Positions 48,079 to 60,255 of a stretch of 64,000 bases of DNA are shown in pieces. The DNA is taken from NCBI GenBank assembly GCA_020002185.1, contig CM034542.1, positions 54,777,858-54,841,857 on the forward strand, in the 5' to 3' direction. Under the pieces are notes generated by a model. It was not told the origin of the DNA. It saw nothing but the letters and a program-made list of their open reading frames with translations, and did not search any database. The stretch comes from Paraescarpia echinospica (taxonomy: Eukaryota > Annelida > Polychaeta > Sabellida > Siboglinidae). Each line of letters opens with the position of its first letter. The stretch's first letter is position 1. The position numbers and the translations under genes are program-made.

Positions 48079-49078
48079 NNNNNNNNNNNNNNNNNNNNNN
48101 NNNNNNNNNNNNNNNNNNNNNNNNNNNNNNNNNNNNNNNNNNNNNNNNNNNNNNNNNNNNNNNNNNNNNNNNNNNNNNNNNNNNNNNNNNNNNNNNNNNN
48201 NNNNNNNNNNNNNNNNNNNNNNNNNNNNNNNNNNNNNNNNNNNNNNNNNNNNNNNNNNNNNNNNNNNNNNNNNNNNNNNNNNNNNNNNNNNNNNNNNNNN
48301 NNNNNNNNNNNNNNNNNNNNNNNNNNNNNNNNNNNNNNNNNNNNNNNNNNNNNNNNNNNNNNNNNNNNNNNNNNNNNNNNNNNNNNNNNNNNNNNNNNNN
48401 NNNNNNNNNNNNNNNNNNNNNNNNNNNNNNNNNNNNNNNNNNNNNNNNNNNNNNNNNNNNNNNNNNNNNNNNNNNNNNNNNNNNNNNNNNNNNNNNNNNN
48501 NNNNNNNNNNNNNNNNNNNNNNNNNNNNNNNNNNNNNNNNNNNNNNNNNNNNNNNNNNNNNNNNNNNNNNNNNNNNNNNNNNNNNNNNNNNNNNNNNNNN
48601 NNNNNNNNNNNNNNNNNNNNNNNNNNNNNNNNNNNNNNNNNNNNNNNNNNNNNNNNNNNNNNNNNNNNNNNNNNNNNNNNNNNNNNNNNNNNNNNNNNNN
48701 NNNNNNNNNNNNNNNNNNNNNNNNNNNNNNNNNNNNNNNNNNNNNNNNNNNNNNNNNNNNNNNNNNNNNNNNNNNNNNNNNNNNNNNNNNNNNNNNNNNN
48801 NNNNNNNNNNNNNNNNNNNNNNNNNNNNNNNNNNNNNNNNNNNNNNNNNNNNNNNNNNNNNNNNNNNNNNNNNNNNNNNNNNNNNNNNNNNNNNNNNNNN
48901 NNNNNNNNNNNNNNNNNNNNNNNNNNNNNNNNNNNNNNNNNNNNNNNNNNNNNNNNNNNNNNNNNNNNNNNNNNNNNNNNNNNNNNNNNNNNNNNNNNNN
49001 NNNNNNNNNNNNNNNNNNNNNNNNNNNNNNNNNNNNNNNNNNNNNNNNNNNNNNNNNNNNNNNNNNNNNNNNNNNNNN
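48079..49078. other. Assembly gap of exactly 1000 N
   Basis: The round length suggests a placeholder of unknown true size. Sequence restarts inside an AKIP1 exon that already exists 10 kb to the left, so the gap marks an uncertain join. Frames of X across it are meaningless. Confidence 0.98.
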
Positions 49079-50440
49079 TACTCAGGCGTATGGAAGCGGT
49101 TGCAGTGTGTCTTGTCAAACCTGTTACTACAGCCGCAGCTCTTGTAGAATCTCTGTAGGGAGGAGACAATGATCAGACGTTCGTATTTTCTGCAGTTCTT
49201 GTCTTTTAGAAATAATATTGTACACTGAAATACACAATGGTGATGTAGCTGAAATTTTTTTAAATGTACTTACGTTAACAGATTTCTGGGAGGGCCGAGA
49301 GAAAACACTTTGTATCGTATAAACACAGGTATGTGCCATGTATTCTATTGTATCACATTCCAGGTGTAACCATCCTATATTCAGAGTGATGTACAGACTT
49401 TGAACAGTCTCAGAAATGTACTCATCCTTACCAACATTGTTAAGACCAACAGGATGTCAGTTATGTGTGTGCGTCCAGACACTTTAGGCCATATAATGTA
49501 ATACCTGGTTTCTAATCAGAACAAGTTTTGTCAAAAGTAAATGAGGGTGTGGTTTTTATTTTTCAGTATGCTGATGGAGGCGTTAGGGGCAATTTTCAAC
49601 AATCAACAACTTTTAAAAGATGTATACCAAGTGCATTTCATACAAGCTACAAAACGATCTACAGACGAATTCATTTGATGCTTGATAGTAATCAGTTTTC
49701 AGTTACTGCACCAGAACACATATTTAGGGGAATAATTAGTTATTTTAAAAATAAAATATAATGTTTTGCGGTACCTATATATAAATGTGCGAGCTGATGA
49801 GAAACCGGGAGTAATCTTTATGTGGCGTTACCTTGCACTGTCGACTGGTCGCTGTCATGTACTCCAGGATGGTTGCAAAAGCATCATCTATCGTTGTGTA
49901 CACCAGTGGGTCCTGCCAAAGCAAAGGTGAACTGTCATCACTGCCTCACAGTCACTGGTGATAAAAAACGGGCTAAATTATGTGTATTTACATAAAAGTA
50001 ACTAAATGATCCATACGGATAGGTAGCACTAACTTTCACAGGCTGTATTACAAAATAAATATTTCCAAGACAAATAGCTTAATTATAAAGGTTAAATTGA
50101 GACAGATATATGGCAGAATGCCAACGTGAAGCAGAAGAGCTGGCTGACAACACCCAAAAGGCTTACTTCAGGAGAGGCGGAAGCTTCAAAGAATAAAAAA
50201 TTGTAGATAGTGTAGTTCAACCACAGCAATCAGGTGGGCTGGCAAGTCTGACTATCATCTTATACATCTGTTGGGAGAAATGATGTGTTTAGAAAAAGAG
50301 CTACCAACCTCAACAGGACTGCGTTCGTACTCTCTCCGCTCTGGCCACTCCACCTGTCTGCGAGCTGCCTTCTCCAGCACACCGCGACTCTGACGCAGTG
50401 ACCGACACAAAGTGCATGCACGCCAGTTGCCATCCAGGTG
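49079..50440 (-). CDS. AKIP1: AKIP1 orthologue exons, duplicate, truncated by the gap
   Basis: Exons 50440-50309, 49912-49832 and the visible part (49152-49079) of the Cys-rich exon are the same as in the left copy. The last exon would lie in the N run. Probably the other haplotype or a false duplicate rather than a second gene; if real, it would be a partial copy as seen here. Confidence 0.7.
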
Positions 50441-50941
50441 CTACAAACACAAATCAAATGTTGCAACTTGCAAACCTGGTTACTGCATGTTTTTAAAAGG
50501 CCTGGCTCTATTTAGTCCTGCCATAAATGGTGTGCAGCTATCTGCACACCAAATAAGTAAGGTCCATGTGTCAAAATAACTAACTACAACAGCAGTCCCG
50601 TTCAAATGATCCATATGCTTTGCTGGAAATTCATATAAGACTGAAGGACAACCGCCAAGATAACCATGATGTACCACGTGTCATACCACCTAATCATAGG
50701 CCAATAGACATACGAACAGCCTATTTCTTCATTCATCTACAAGAGGACACAACAATTTGCCTCCTACGCTCAGGACAGCAACATCATTACAAGTGTTTAA
50801 AACACTTTTGAAGACTCACCTTTTTAAAAATGGTGTTTTTATAATTCACCGATGAGAACATTTTATGTGCTTTCTATTGATAAATATATTTCTTAACATA
50901 TTTATTGTTATTCTTCTTGTATAAATGAATGTATTTAATGA

Positions 50942-52299
50942 ATTATGGAAAGCATTATTCGAGACCATCTCCCGACTCATATGACTACGAACAACATGTT
51001 CCACAAAGATCAGCATGCATTTAGACCAGGCAGGTCATGCACCACCCAACTCCTAGAAGTCATGGAGAATTGGACTACCACCATTGACTCGGGCGGATGT
51101 GTAGACACAATATATCTTGACTTTGCGAAAGCCTTCGATACGGTGCCACACAAAAGACTAGCAAAAAAACTAACTGCGTATGGCATACAAGGAGAGGTGG
51201 CAGCATGGATCGCAGCTTTCATAATGGGACGAAGACAAAAGGTAGTAGTAAATGGAAAGCTATCAAATTGGGCAGAGGTCACAAGTGGCATACCTCAGGG
51301 AAGTGTCCTTGGCCCCATTCTATTTATCCTGTTCATCAACGATCTACCAGACGGTATAAACAGTGGACTCAAGATCTTTGCCGATGATACAAAAATATAT
51401 CGAGATGTAAGGTGTGAAATGGACAAAAAGCTATTACAAGAAGACATTAACAAACTAACATCGTGGTCAGAAAAATGGCAGTTACATTTCAATCCACCAA
51501 AATGCAAACATCTGACTTTTGGCAAGCCGAAACTTAACACCACATACACGATGACAAGTAAAGATGGGGAAGTGTCAGAAATCGACAGCACATCAGAAAC
51601 AGAAAAAGATCTCGGTGTAACGTTCGACAGATTCCTAAAATTCCGACAGCATATTGGCACCATTGCAAAGAAGGCAAACCAGATGACAGGCCTCATCAAA
51701 CACACGTTTAAACATCTGGACAGTAGCAGCTTCCGATTATTATATACAGCGCTAGTGAGACCACATCTCGACTATGCTGACTCCATCTGGAACCCGCACT
51801 ACGCCGTAGACATCAACACCCTTGAAAGAGCACAACGGAGAGCAACCAAGCTGGTCCCAGAAATAAGAAACTTGAACTATGAAGACAGGCTGAAACATCT
51901 TAACTTACCAAGTCTGGCATACCGAAGAAGAAGAGAAGACCTGATCCAAGTCTACAGAATTATCAATGGCATCAACGACATCAATCAAGAGGACTTCTTC
52001 ATGATCACAACAAACTGCACACGAGGCCACAAAAAAATTGTATAAGACACCAAGCAGACTTGATATTAGGAAACACTCCTTTTCACAACGCATCTTCCTA
52101 GACTGGAACAACCTTTCTCAGCAAACAGTGAACAATGAAAACATCCTCTCCTTCAAAACAAAACTCGACAAAGAATTGAAGATGGACAGGTTTAAATTTT
52201 AATAAAAGCGCAAAATAACAAGACAAGCCATGTTCTCAATACCAAAATACGATGCATAAAGGCGGGTGTACACAAGGCTGTTATGCCTTACTTTAAAAC
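50942..52299 (+). mobile_element. 5'-truncated copy of element A (right)
   Basis: Counterpart of 40773-42130. Its RT fragment (50945-52045, FADDTKIY at 51377) is identical in protein sequence to the left one. Confidence 0.85.
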
Positions 52300-52411
52300 G
52301 AGAACGAGGCTTGGCGCGAGCAGTACGATTTTCATAAGGGCTAGATAAAAACCAGTTTTTGCGTTAATAAGACCATTATATCAAATATCTTCAATCCCAA
52401 ATAAAAGTACT

Positions 52412-53689
52412 ATGCCGAGAGAACGTACAGGGAGCAGTAAAATGCTAGATGGGTGTGAAAATATTCAAGAAAATGTCACACCAAAACCCGTATCCAGGGA
52501 AGCCTTGGGAGAAAAGCAAAGAGATGCCCGGATGAAGCAAAATAAAGTAAACATTGACGACGAATGCAACCAAACAAGTAAAGCAGAGCAGACAGGTAGG
52601 GCAAAAGGGACAGAGAAAACACCCGGTAAGTCCCATTTACATTCTGAATCACAGGACAAGGCACATACAAACAAGGGCAAAGCAAAAAGGAAGGGATCTA
52701 TTCCGGCTTCGCGGGGTAAACAGGGTAAAGCGGGGTAGCGTCACGGAACTAACTCACAATGACATTGCCCGGCATAGTGACGATGACATAGCAACATGTA
52801 AAGCATGCAATATCGATTTCACTGATGACGATGACAAACTGTTAATGTGTGAAAGATGTCTAGGATGGTTTTGTGCTAAATCTATAGATATGGATGAAAC
52901 AGAGTACAACTACATGAGGAAAAGGAAAAACACGCACTGGTTCTGCGACGGTTGTGACAAAAATGCATTGACAGCACAGCCACAGGTACATCCCTTGTTC
53001 ATCATTCCATGAGCCCAAACAGCCAGACAGAAGCAATCAGTGCAGATGTAAATAAAGTGGTTGATGAGTATAGAGACAGGGAACGCAGAAAATATAATGT
53101 GATTGTTCACATTATGAAAGAATCAATCTCAGCCAACACAGAAGAGAGAAAACACCATGATATGCTGTCTGTAGCAAATCTAGCAGCATGTATTGGCATC
53201 ACAGACTTTACAGTGAAAGAAGTCATTAGACTGGGTAAAAGAACAGAAAACAGAGACAGACTACTGAAAGTGACAGTCGACACCGTTGCCCAGAAGAGAT
53301 CCCTGCTATCAAATGCTACTAAAGTTCGAGAGATCACCGAAAATGCTGCCTTCAAGAAAGTGTTCATAACACCTGACCTCACGTTCCAAGAACGAGAAAA
53401 GAACAGGAAATTGCGTGCTGAACTTGCCACAAGAAAGCATGAAGGTGAGACAGATCTTGTCATCAAAAATGGTCTGATCATCCAAAAAGAAAGAAGACCA
53501 AACAACAACCAAGATGTTCCACATGGTACAGCCAGACATGCAACACCACAATCAGAATGGGCAAGTAGCACTTCTGGAAACATGGGCAACACAACAACCC
53601 ATGACCGAAGATCCACACATCAAGCAGCCAACCATCAGCCTTTTCGAGGAGCCCCGACGACGAAGGGAATACTTAATCAACAAAAATGA
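52412..53689 (+). pseudogene. ORF1 region of element A (right), split over two frames
   Basis: Identical in arrangement to the left copy: basic N part 52412-52738, PHD-like piece to 53012, ATGA overlap at 53009-53012, nucleic-acid-binding core to 53689. The shared frame pattern means it predates the duplication and is not an isolated read error. Confidence 0.75.
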
Positions 53690-56616
53690 TGTTCCTAACC
53701 CTCAACATATGCACAATTTGTTTACCAAAGCACCACAAGCACAAGGAGAGGAAAAAAATGCACAAGTTATTGATGACGAAGCACAGCACATTGACTGCAA
53801 AAAGACACTGAAATGTTGGTCAACAAATGCTGACACACTAACTAACAAACTGGATGAGCTGAAGACATTAATTGCTAGTGAGATGCCAGATATTATCACG
53901 GTAACCGAAGTCTGCCCAAAAGCCAGTGACATAACAATAACAAAACAAATGATTGACATAGATGGCTATGATGCTTTCCCAAACACCCTGGAAGGTAGAG
54001 GGGTTGTAATTTACGTGAGAAAGTGGTTGAGAGCTATTCCAGAAGAGACCCTCACAGATGACATCTTCAATGAATCTGCCTGGTGTACAGTCAGTCTAAA
54101 AAACAAGGACAAACTTCTGATAGGGGTAGTATACCGTAGTCCTAACAGTGACTCTGAAAACAACGATACACTCCTTCAGTTGATCAAAACAGCCTGCAAC
54201 AGTCGAGGTGTGACACATATCCTAATAACCGGAGACTTTAATATGAAAGACATTGATTGGGAGACATGGACGGTACCAGAACATTACACATTAGAAACGG
54301 AACTACTCGAAACCCTGAGTGACTGCTTTCTACACCAACATGTCAATTTCCCCACCAGGTATCGACATAATCAAGAACCATCACTTCTTGATCTGATAAT
54401 CACCAATGATGAAAATATGGCACAAAACATAAAACAGAAGCCACCTCTAGGGAAAAGTGACCACATAATCATTGAGATAGAATGCCACTGCTACTGTGAT
54501 ACAATGAGTGAAGAGAAGGCAAGTTACCAGTTTGAAAAAGGCAATTACACTGACATCAAGCACAAACTCAGAGAAACAAACTGGAAAGAGACTCTGAATA
54601 ACCTAAGTGTGGACAAGATGTGGCAAGAACTGAACAGCACACTCTCAGACCTGGTTGATAAACACATACCAAAGAAACAGACAGTGACAGGAAAGAGAGT
54701 TAAGCCTTTGTGGATGAACAGCGATGCAATGAGGAAAGTGAAAAAGAAGTACAACAGTTGGAAGAGGTACACTGAGACAAAACAGTACAGAGACTATGTT
54801 GAATACTCACGTGTGAGAAACATTGCGACCAGTGCTGTAAGGAAAGCTAGAAAAGACTTTGAACGGAAGCTTGCGACAGAGGTCAGCAAAAACCCCAAGG
54901 TGTTCTGGCGTTATGTCCAAGATGGAAGAAAGGTTAGATCTGCCATGAGTGAATTTGACTTGGATGATGGCACAACAGCAAAAACAGACCAAGAGAAAGC
55001 AGACACACTAAACAAATTTTTCACAAGTGCATTCTCACACGAAGATCTGACGGAAATTCTGACACTCGAAGACAGACATAATGGAAACCTGCTGATCAGC
55101 ATTGAAATCACAGCAGAAGTCCTGGCTAAATTAACCAACTTAAAAACAAACAAGTCACCTGGTCCAGACAGATGTCACCCGTACGTTCTACATGAACTGA
55201 GAAATGAACTGGTGGAGCCTCTCCTTTTGATCTTCAACAGGTCATTGAAGGATGGACTGCTCCCAGCTCAATGGAAGACAGCACACGTAACAGCGCTACA
55301 CAAGAAGAACTCAAAAAGACATGCTTCCAACTACCGGCCAATCAGTTTGACATGCATAGCATGTAAGATTATGGAAAGCATTATTCGAGACCATCTCCTG
55401 ACTCATATGACTACGAACAACATGTTCCACAAAGATCAGCATGGATTTAGACCAGGCAGGTCTTGCACCACCCAACTCCTAGAAGTCATGGAGAATTGGA
55501 CTACCACCATTGACTCGGGCGGATGTGTAGACACAATATATCTTGACTTTGCGAAAGCCTTCGATACAGTGCCACACAAGACTAGCAAAAAAACTAACTG
55601 CGTATGGCATCCAAGGAGAGGTGGCAGCGTGGATCGCAGCTTTCATAACGGGACGAAGACAAAGGGTAGTAGTAAATGGAAAGCTATCAAATTGGGCAGA
55701 GGTCACAAGTGGCATACCTCAGGGAAGTGTCCTTGGCCCCATTCTATTTATCCTGTTCATCAACGATCTACCAGACGGTATAAACAGTGGACTCAAGATC
55801 TTCGCCGATGATACAAAAATATATCGAGATGTGAGGTGTGAAATGGACAAAAAGCTATTACAAGAAGACATTAACAAACTATCATCGTGGTCAGAGAAAT
55901 GGCAGTTACATTTCAGTCCACCAAAATGCAAACATCTGACTTTTGGCAAGCCGAAACTTAACACCACATACACGATGACAAGTAAAGATGGGGTAGTGTC
56001 AGAAATCAACAGCACATCAGAAACAGAAAAAGATCTCGGTGTAACGTTCGACAGATCCCTAAAATTCCGACAGCATATTGGCACCATTGCAAAGAAGGCA
56101 AACCAGATGACAGGCCTCATCAAACACACATTTAAACATCTGGACAGTAGCAGCTTCCGATTATTATATACAGCGCTAGTGAGACCACATCTCGACTATG
56201 CTGACTCCATCTGGAACCCGCACTACGCCGTAGACATCAACACCCTTGAAAGAGCACAACGGAGAGCAACCAAGCTGGTCCCAGAAATAAGAAACTTAAA
56301 CTATGAAGACAGGCTGAAACATCTTAACTTACCAAGTCTGGCATACCGAAGAAGAAGAGGAGACCTGATCCAAGTCTACAGAATTACCAATGGCATCGAC
56401 GACATCAATCAAGAGGACTTCTTCATGATCACAACAAACCGCACACGAGGCCACACAAAAAAATTGTATAAGACACCAAGCAGACTTGATATTAGGAAAC
56501 ACTCCTTTTCACAACGCATCTTCCTAGACTGGAACAACCTTTCTCAGCAAACAGTGAACGCTGAAAACATCCTATCCTTCAAAACTCGACAAAGAATTGA
56601 AGATGGACAGGTTTAA
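53514..56616 (+). pseudogene. ORF2 of element A (right), two frameshifts
   Basis: Endonuclease and early RT motifs are in frame to about 55578. There 'CACACAAGAC' replaces 'CACACAAAAGAC' (2-nt deletion), after DFAKAFDTVPHK and before the catalytic FADD. The catalytic block FADDTKIY (55801-55824) continues in another frame. A 5-nt deletion near 56584 changes the last residues and the stop (56614-56616). The product would lack a working RT. Confidence 0.9.
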
Positions 56617-56724
56617 ATTTTAAAAGCACAAAATAACAAGACAAGCCACGTTCTCAATATCAAAATACGATGCATAAAGGCGGGTGTACACAAGGCTGTA
56701 GCCTTACTTTAAAACCCGAAGATC

Positions 56725-56756
56725 CAGGCAAGTTAAAACCCGAAGATCCAGGCAAG
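56725..56756 (+). repeat. Short tandem tail of element A (right) and boundary
   Basis: AAAACCCGAAGATCCAGGCA (plus AGTT) repeats with a 24-bp period, starting near 56710. The left copy has one full unit and a partial ATCCAGGCAAGT. Variable tandem tails are typical for CR1/I-type elements. Confidence 0.7.
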
Positions 56757-56875
56757 TCTTTCTTAAATTGTTTTTTTTTTATATTTAAGGTAATGTTATA
56801 TTTTTTACATATTTATTTTTTTAGTTAGCATTTCTTTTTATGTAAATACTATTATATATATGTGTGCATGTATGT

Positions 56876-56945
56876 AAAGCGCCCGAGAGCAATTTTAATT
56901 GATCGGGCGCTATATAAGTACTTTTATTTATTTATTATTTATTAC
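56876..56945 (+). repeat. SINE/L2-like 3' tail with stem-loop
   Basis: GCGCCCGA (56879) pairs exactly with TCGGGCGC (56903), followed by TATATAAGTACTTTTATTTA. An 'AAAGCGC...GCGCTATATAAG(T/A)n' ending is a familiar 3' tail of L2-type LINEs and their partner SINEs. No body of such an element is identified upstream. Confidence 0.55.
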
Positions 56946-57715
56946 AACCTGCGTTAACTCAACCCTTCCTGCAGGACTGACGTTTTAAGCACTTCTTCCC
57001 ATCTGGTATATCTCCTTATGGAACTAGCTGTCTGACTCTGAGTGGGATATCCCAAACCCCAGCACCATATTGTGCCTGTGGTCAGTGTGGACCAGGCACC
57101 TGTGGTCAGTGTGGACTAGGCACCAGTGTCGCAGTGAGTGTGTGACTATAAAACATGTTTCTTTGTCACTTTGACTTTTGTTTTGACGTTAATCTCGTCA
57201 TTATTAAATCCAATCTTCCAGACAATTACTGTTCTGTTCTTCCATTAAATTAATGACCATCACTACTCTAGTCATCAGTTAAGCAGTTGACAATTTATTG
57301 TCATAATTATCATTCATGGCCATGGCATATGGGTTTGAGAAATGAGGCCACCGCTCAGCGAGTCTACCACAGGTTTTCCATTTCCCTGTGTTTTATTTAC
57401 TTCCCCTGGCATAGACACCAGATAGAATGGACCAACGGTTTGTAGTGTCTCTTCTGAAAGACACAGCAACGTAGGGTGAACGAAATTGCCTAACTCCTCT
57501 AGGCTAGGGCTAAGTTTTCAACACAGCGCTAGCGGCCGAACCAGCGGGCTACGCTTCGACCGCCTTAGACACTAAGTAGGTAAGAAACAACAAAATGTAC
57601 AACACTTTATATTACCTTGTGTGGCATTTTTCTCTAAACGTTCTGGTGGATAAAGATGCAGTAAAATGCAAGCGCTTTTTCTCTATTCGACTCCTTGGCT
57701 TTACGTAGGCTATAA
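56946..57715. other. No gene seen
   Basis: Two adjacent 'CCTGTGGTCAGTGTGGAC' units at 57074-57112 form a small tandem repeat. I looked here for the missing AKIP1 5' exon on the - strand and found no convincing ATG-plus-donor. Confidence 0.4.
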
Positions 57716-57901
57716 CTGGTCGTCTCGGCAGCGTTACCTCCTCGGCTAGCTGAGGCGACCAAATTTATTTAGTCGCGTCGGCGGAAAGCCTTGGTAGCGT
57801 CGGCGGGAAATTTTAGTTAGGTCACATCTGCATCTTCGAAAATAAATTTCGCCGAAGTAGTGTCGCTGCCGAAGTGGTATTGTTGCCGACGCGACCAGAA
57901 C
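57716..57901. mobile_element. MITE-like element, about 186 bp, with imperfect TIRs
   Basis: CTGGTCG...CGACCAG ends; about 29 bp at the left (GGTCGTCTCGGCAGCGTTAC onward) pair imperfectly with the right end (GCCGAAGTGGTATTGTTGCC onward). Internal direct and inverted GTCGGCGG/TTCGCCGA units. AACT is found near both flanks as a possible target duplication, but the boundary is ambiguous. Confidence 0.6.
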
Positions 57902-59300
57902 TGATGAATATGGTTCGATTAGCGCCGTTGTTTTGTAAAACATTTCAACTCCAATAAAAATATACTTATATTTTCATGGCAAACTACTTTTTAATTAAAT
58001 GTTTAGCAAAAATAATAAATTGAAACAAAATACTTGAACGGTTTGCAGTTTTTTAAAGGGTTTGGATTTGACTTTGATGTTTTGACTATGTCTACGATAA
58101 TACATTATAATATTTATAATAAGGGTTCTTACTGTAAAATTTCCAGAATTACTGAATGTATTAATGATTAGCCAAATTACAGAACAGGGAACCAGTATTT
58201 TTGTAATTTCAATTTGATTTGGTACTAACAGTTGTATTTGAAAGCAATATTAACGAAAGTATTCATATTTTATAATATAACAAGTGTACTAGCTCCTACT
58301 GATATATATATATGTATATATATATATATAAGCAGTCATGAACCACTTAGCTGGTAACGGGTTAGCCCTCTTCTAACGTTTCCTATCGATGTAGACCTGT
58401 GTTCGTCAAAGGGAAGCCATGTTCATTTAAATACCGTTGATGGGCAGGTGCGAATTGGCGAATGTAAACAACAGTCACTGATTAAGGCTTTTGTCAAAAT
58501 CCGGGCTTCCATCTCATTGCAAACGTTGAATCCTATAAATCAAACACCCAGTGGAGTTGGTTTCGTTGCATGCTAATTATGCATAGTTTCATTGATCTGG
58601 TATTTCCTCAACGTCTATGTTAAATTTACTTTGATAATAGCTTAGGTGTTCCCACGCAAGAACCCGGGAGATACTGCAGCAGCCGAAAGCGCACATAAAA
58701 ATGAAGTGAAACAATTATTGAGTCATTGTTCTTAAGCACTTTTTATGTAAATAAATTGCGGTTCAGACCCAAATATCATAGAGCTTTGGAACAACATGAA
58801 TCTTCTGTGAGCAGATGGGTTCTAAGCAGATTATACTTATTACTTAATTAGTAAATTAAAGTAAATTAAAATAACTAACGAACTAAAATTAGCGTAACAT
58901 TTTAGATAAAACTAGTTTATTACAAATATAACTATAACCAAGAATAATTATTGTACAGGGGCGTATTTTACGTTGTTACACAACACCTCGGTGTATGATA
59001 GCTTTGTTTCCTCAAATATGGTATTATAGTTCTTGTATTTTATACATCCGTCGTCCAAAAATTATATAATTAGTTACGGGGATGGTTATGGAAATAAACT
59101 ACCCCAACAAAAAATGTACCAAAGATAATAGGTGAAGAAAACAATAAATACATTAAAATTATACAAACACCAACATTGGGAGAAATATGAAAACGAATAC
59201 GACTGACATTTTTAGAATCGTTTGTTTATCAAACAAACATTACAAACTGTTTATACAACAGTTAATAAATAATCTACACTGATGTACCATTATTACACAA
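57902..59300. other. No gene seen, AT-rich
   Basis: AT-rich sequence without open frames of note. It could be the interior of a larger non-autonomous element if 57718 and 59611 are its true ends. Confidence 0.4.
58299..58331. repeat. (TA)n microsatellite
   Basis: TATATATATATGTATATATA-type run. Confidence 0.9.
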
Positions 59301-59302
59301 TT

Positions 59303-59611
59303 GTTACGACCAATATTTTGTCGCCGAAGCAGTAACTTCACCGAAGTGACACGTTTTATGACTTAGGAAGTGATCACAGCACCACCGACGCAACCAAAAA
59401 TCTACTCTGACATACTACATTACACATCTGTAGCACCACCGAAGAGACCAAACAGTTCGCCGAGACGTCCAAGAATTTCCCTGCCGATTTTGCGCCGCCT
59501 ATGCGACCAAAACGCCACCGGAGCGACCAAAATATTTCGCCGACGGGACCATAAATTTCGCTGACGCATCCAAGAATTCTCCGCCGAAGTGGTAACGCAG
59601 CCGACGCGACC
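59303..59611. mobile_element. Relative of the MITE family with tandem GCGACCAAA/TTCGCCGA units
   Basis: The reverse complement of 59583-59611 matches 57718-57746 at 24 of 29 positions. About six 'GCGACCAAA...TCGCCGA' units precede it. Either a second family member or the right end of one 1.9-kb element starting at 57718. Confidence 0.55.
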
Positions 59612-59629
59612 CGGAACCGCCTCGGCCTC

Positions 59630-60255
59630 GGTTGTGTTTTTGTTTCAAATTTCAGAGCATGTGCCAACACGTGATACCACGTGATGACGCAAAGTCTTAA
59701 TTTAGCTTTCTTATTAATTACTAACAATCTGATAATTCAGTTGGCACAGTTTAGAAAATATATATTACAAAAGTGTTGGATACTGCTACGATCCACATAA
59801 AAACATTCGCAATTTTATACAACTTTCGGGAAAGAAGATATCGCCATCTGGTGACTACTAAAATTGTACTAGAGGGACGTATCTTAAAGGAAATAAAAAT
59901 AAGGCATTAGCTAAAATCCTTTTTCCATGTATACACACATTTTAACCTTGTATGTAACATTTGACAACACTAAAAAAATACAGAAAAATACATTTGTAGC
60001 ATAAATTCGATTTTAAACCTGTCTGTGTAGCGATTCCCGCGGAAAATAAAATGTAATGAGCTAGGCGATCACGTGGTATCGGGACGTCACTTATGACACA
60101 CACTCGCATCAGGCGGACTCTTTCCATGCATTCAGAGCATGTTTACAAGTATAGCTTTTGGGTCGAAACGAGCGTCAGAATGAGTTATTGTGCAATATTC
60201 CGATGAAATACAAACACTAGTCATCATAGAGGAACAAGCAGTTATCTTACCGTTC
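59630..60255. other. No gene seen
   Basis: AT-rich, no recognisable frame or repeat. Probably flank of the - strand retrotransposon that follows. Confidence 0.4.

Larger units (their letters stand above)
49079..56745. repeat. Right copy of the 7.66-kb segmental duplication
   Basis: Begins at the gap edge, mid-exon, and ends with the tandem tail of element A. Its 3' neighbour sequence is unrelated to that of the left copy. Confidence 0.95.
52300..56745 (+). mobile_element. Full-length element A (right copy)
   Basis: Same structure as the left copy but with different disabling changes: CGA is intact where the left has TGA, while a 2-nt deletion and a 5-nt deletion break ORF2. The tail has two units of the 24-bp AAAACCCGAAGATCCAGGCA repeat. 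Confidence 0.88.

Noticed and set aside
48030..49169. Open frames of 370-379 codons across the N run
   Set aside because: They consist of undetermined bases.
57718..59611. Certain single 1.9-kb transposon
   Set aside because: The end at 57899 pairs with 57718 as well as 59611 does, so two short elements are as likely; reported as such.
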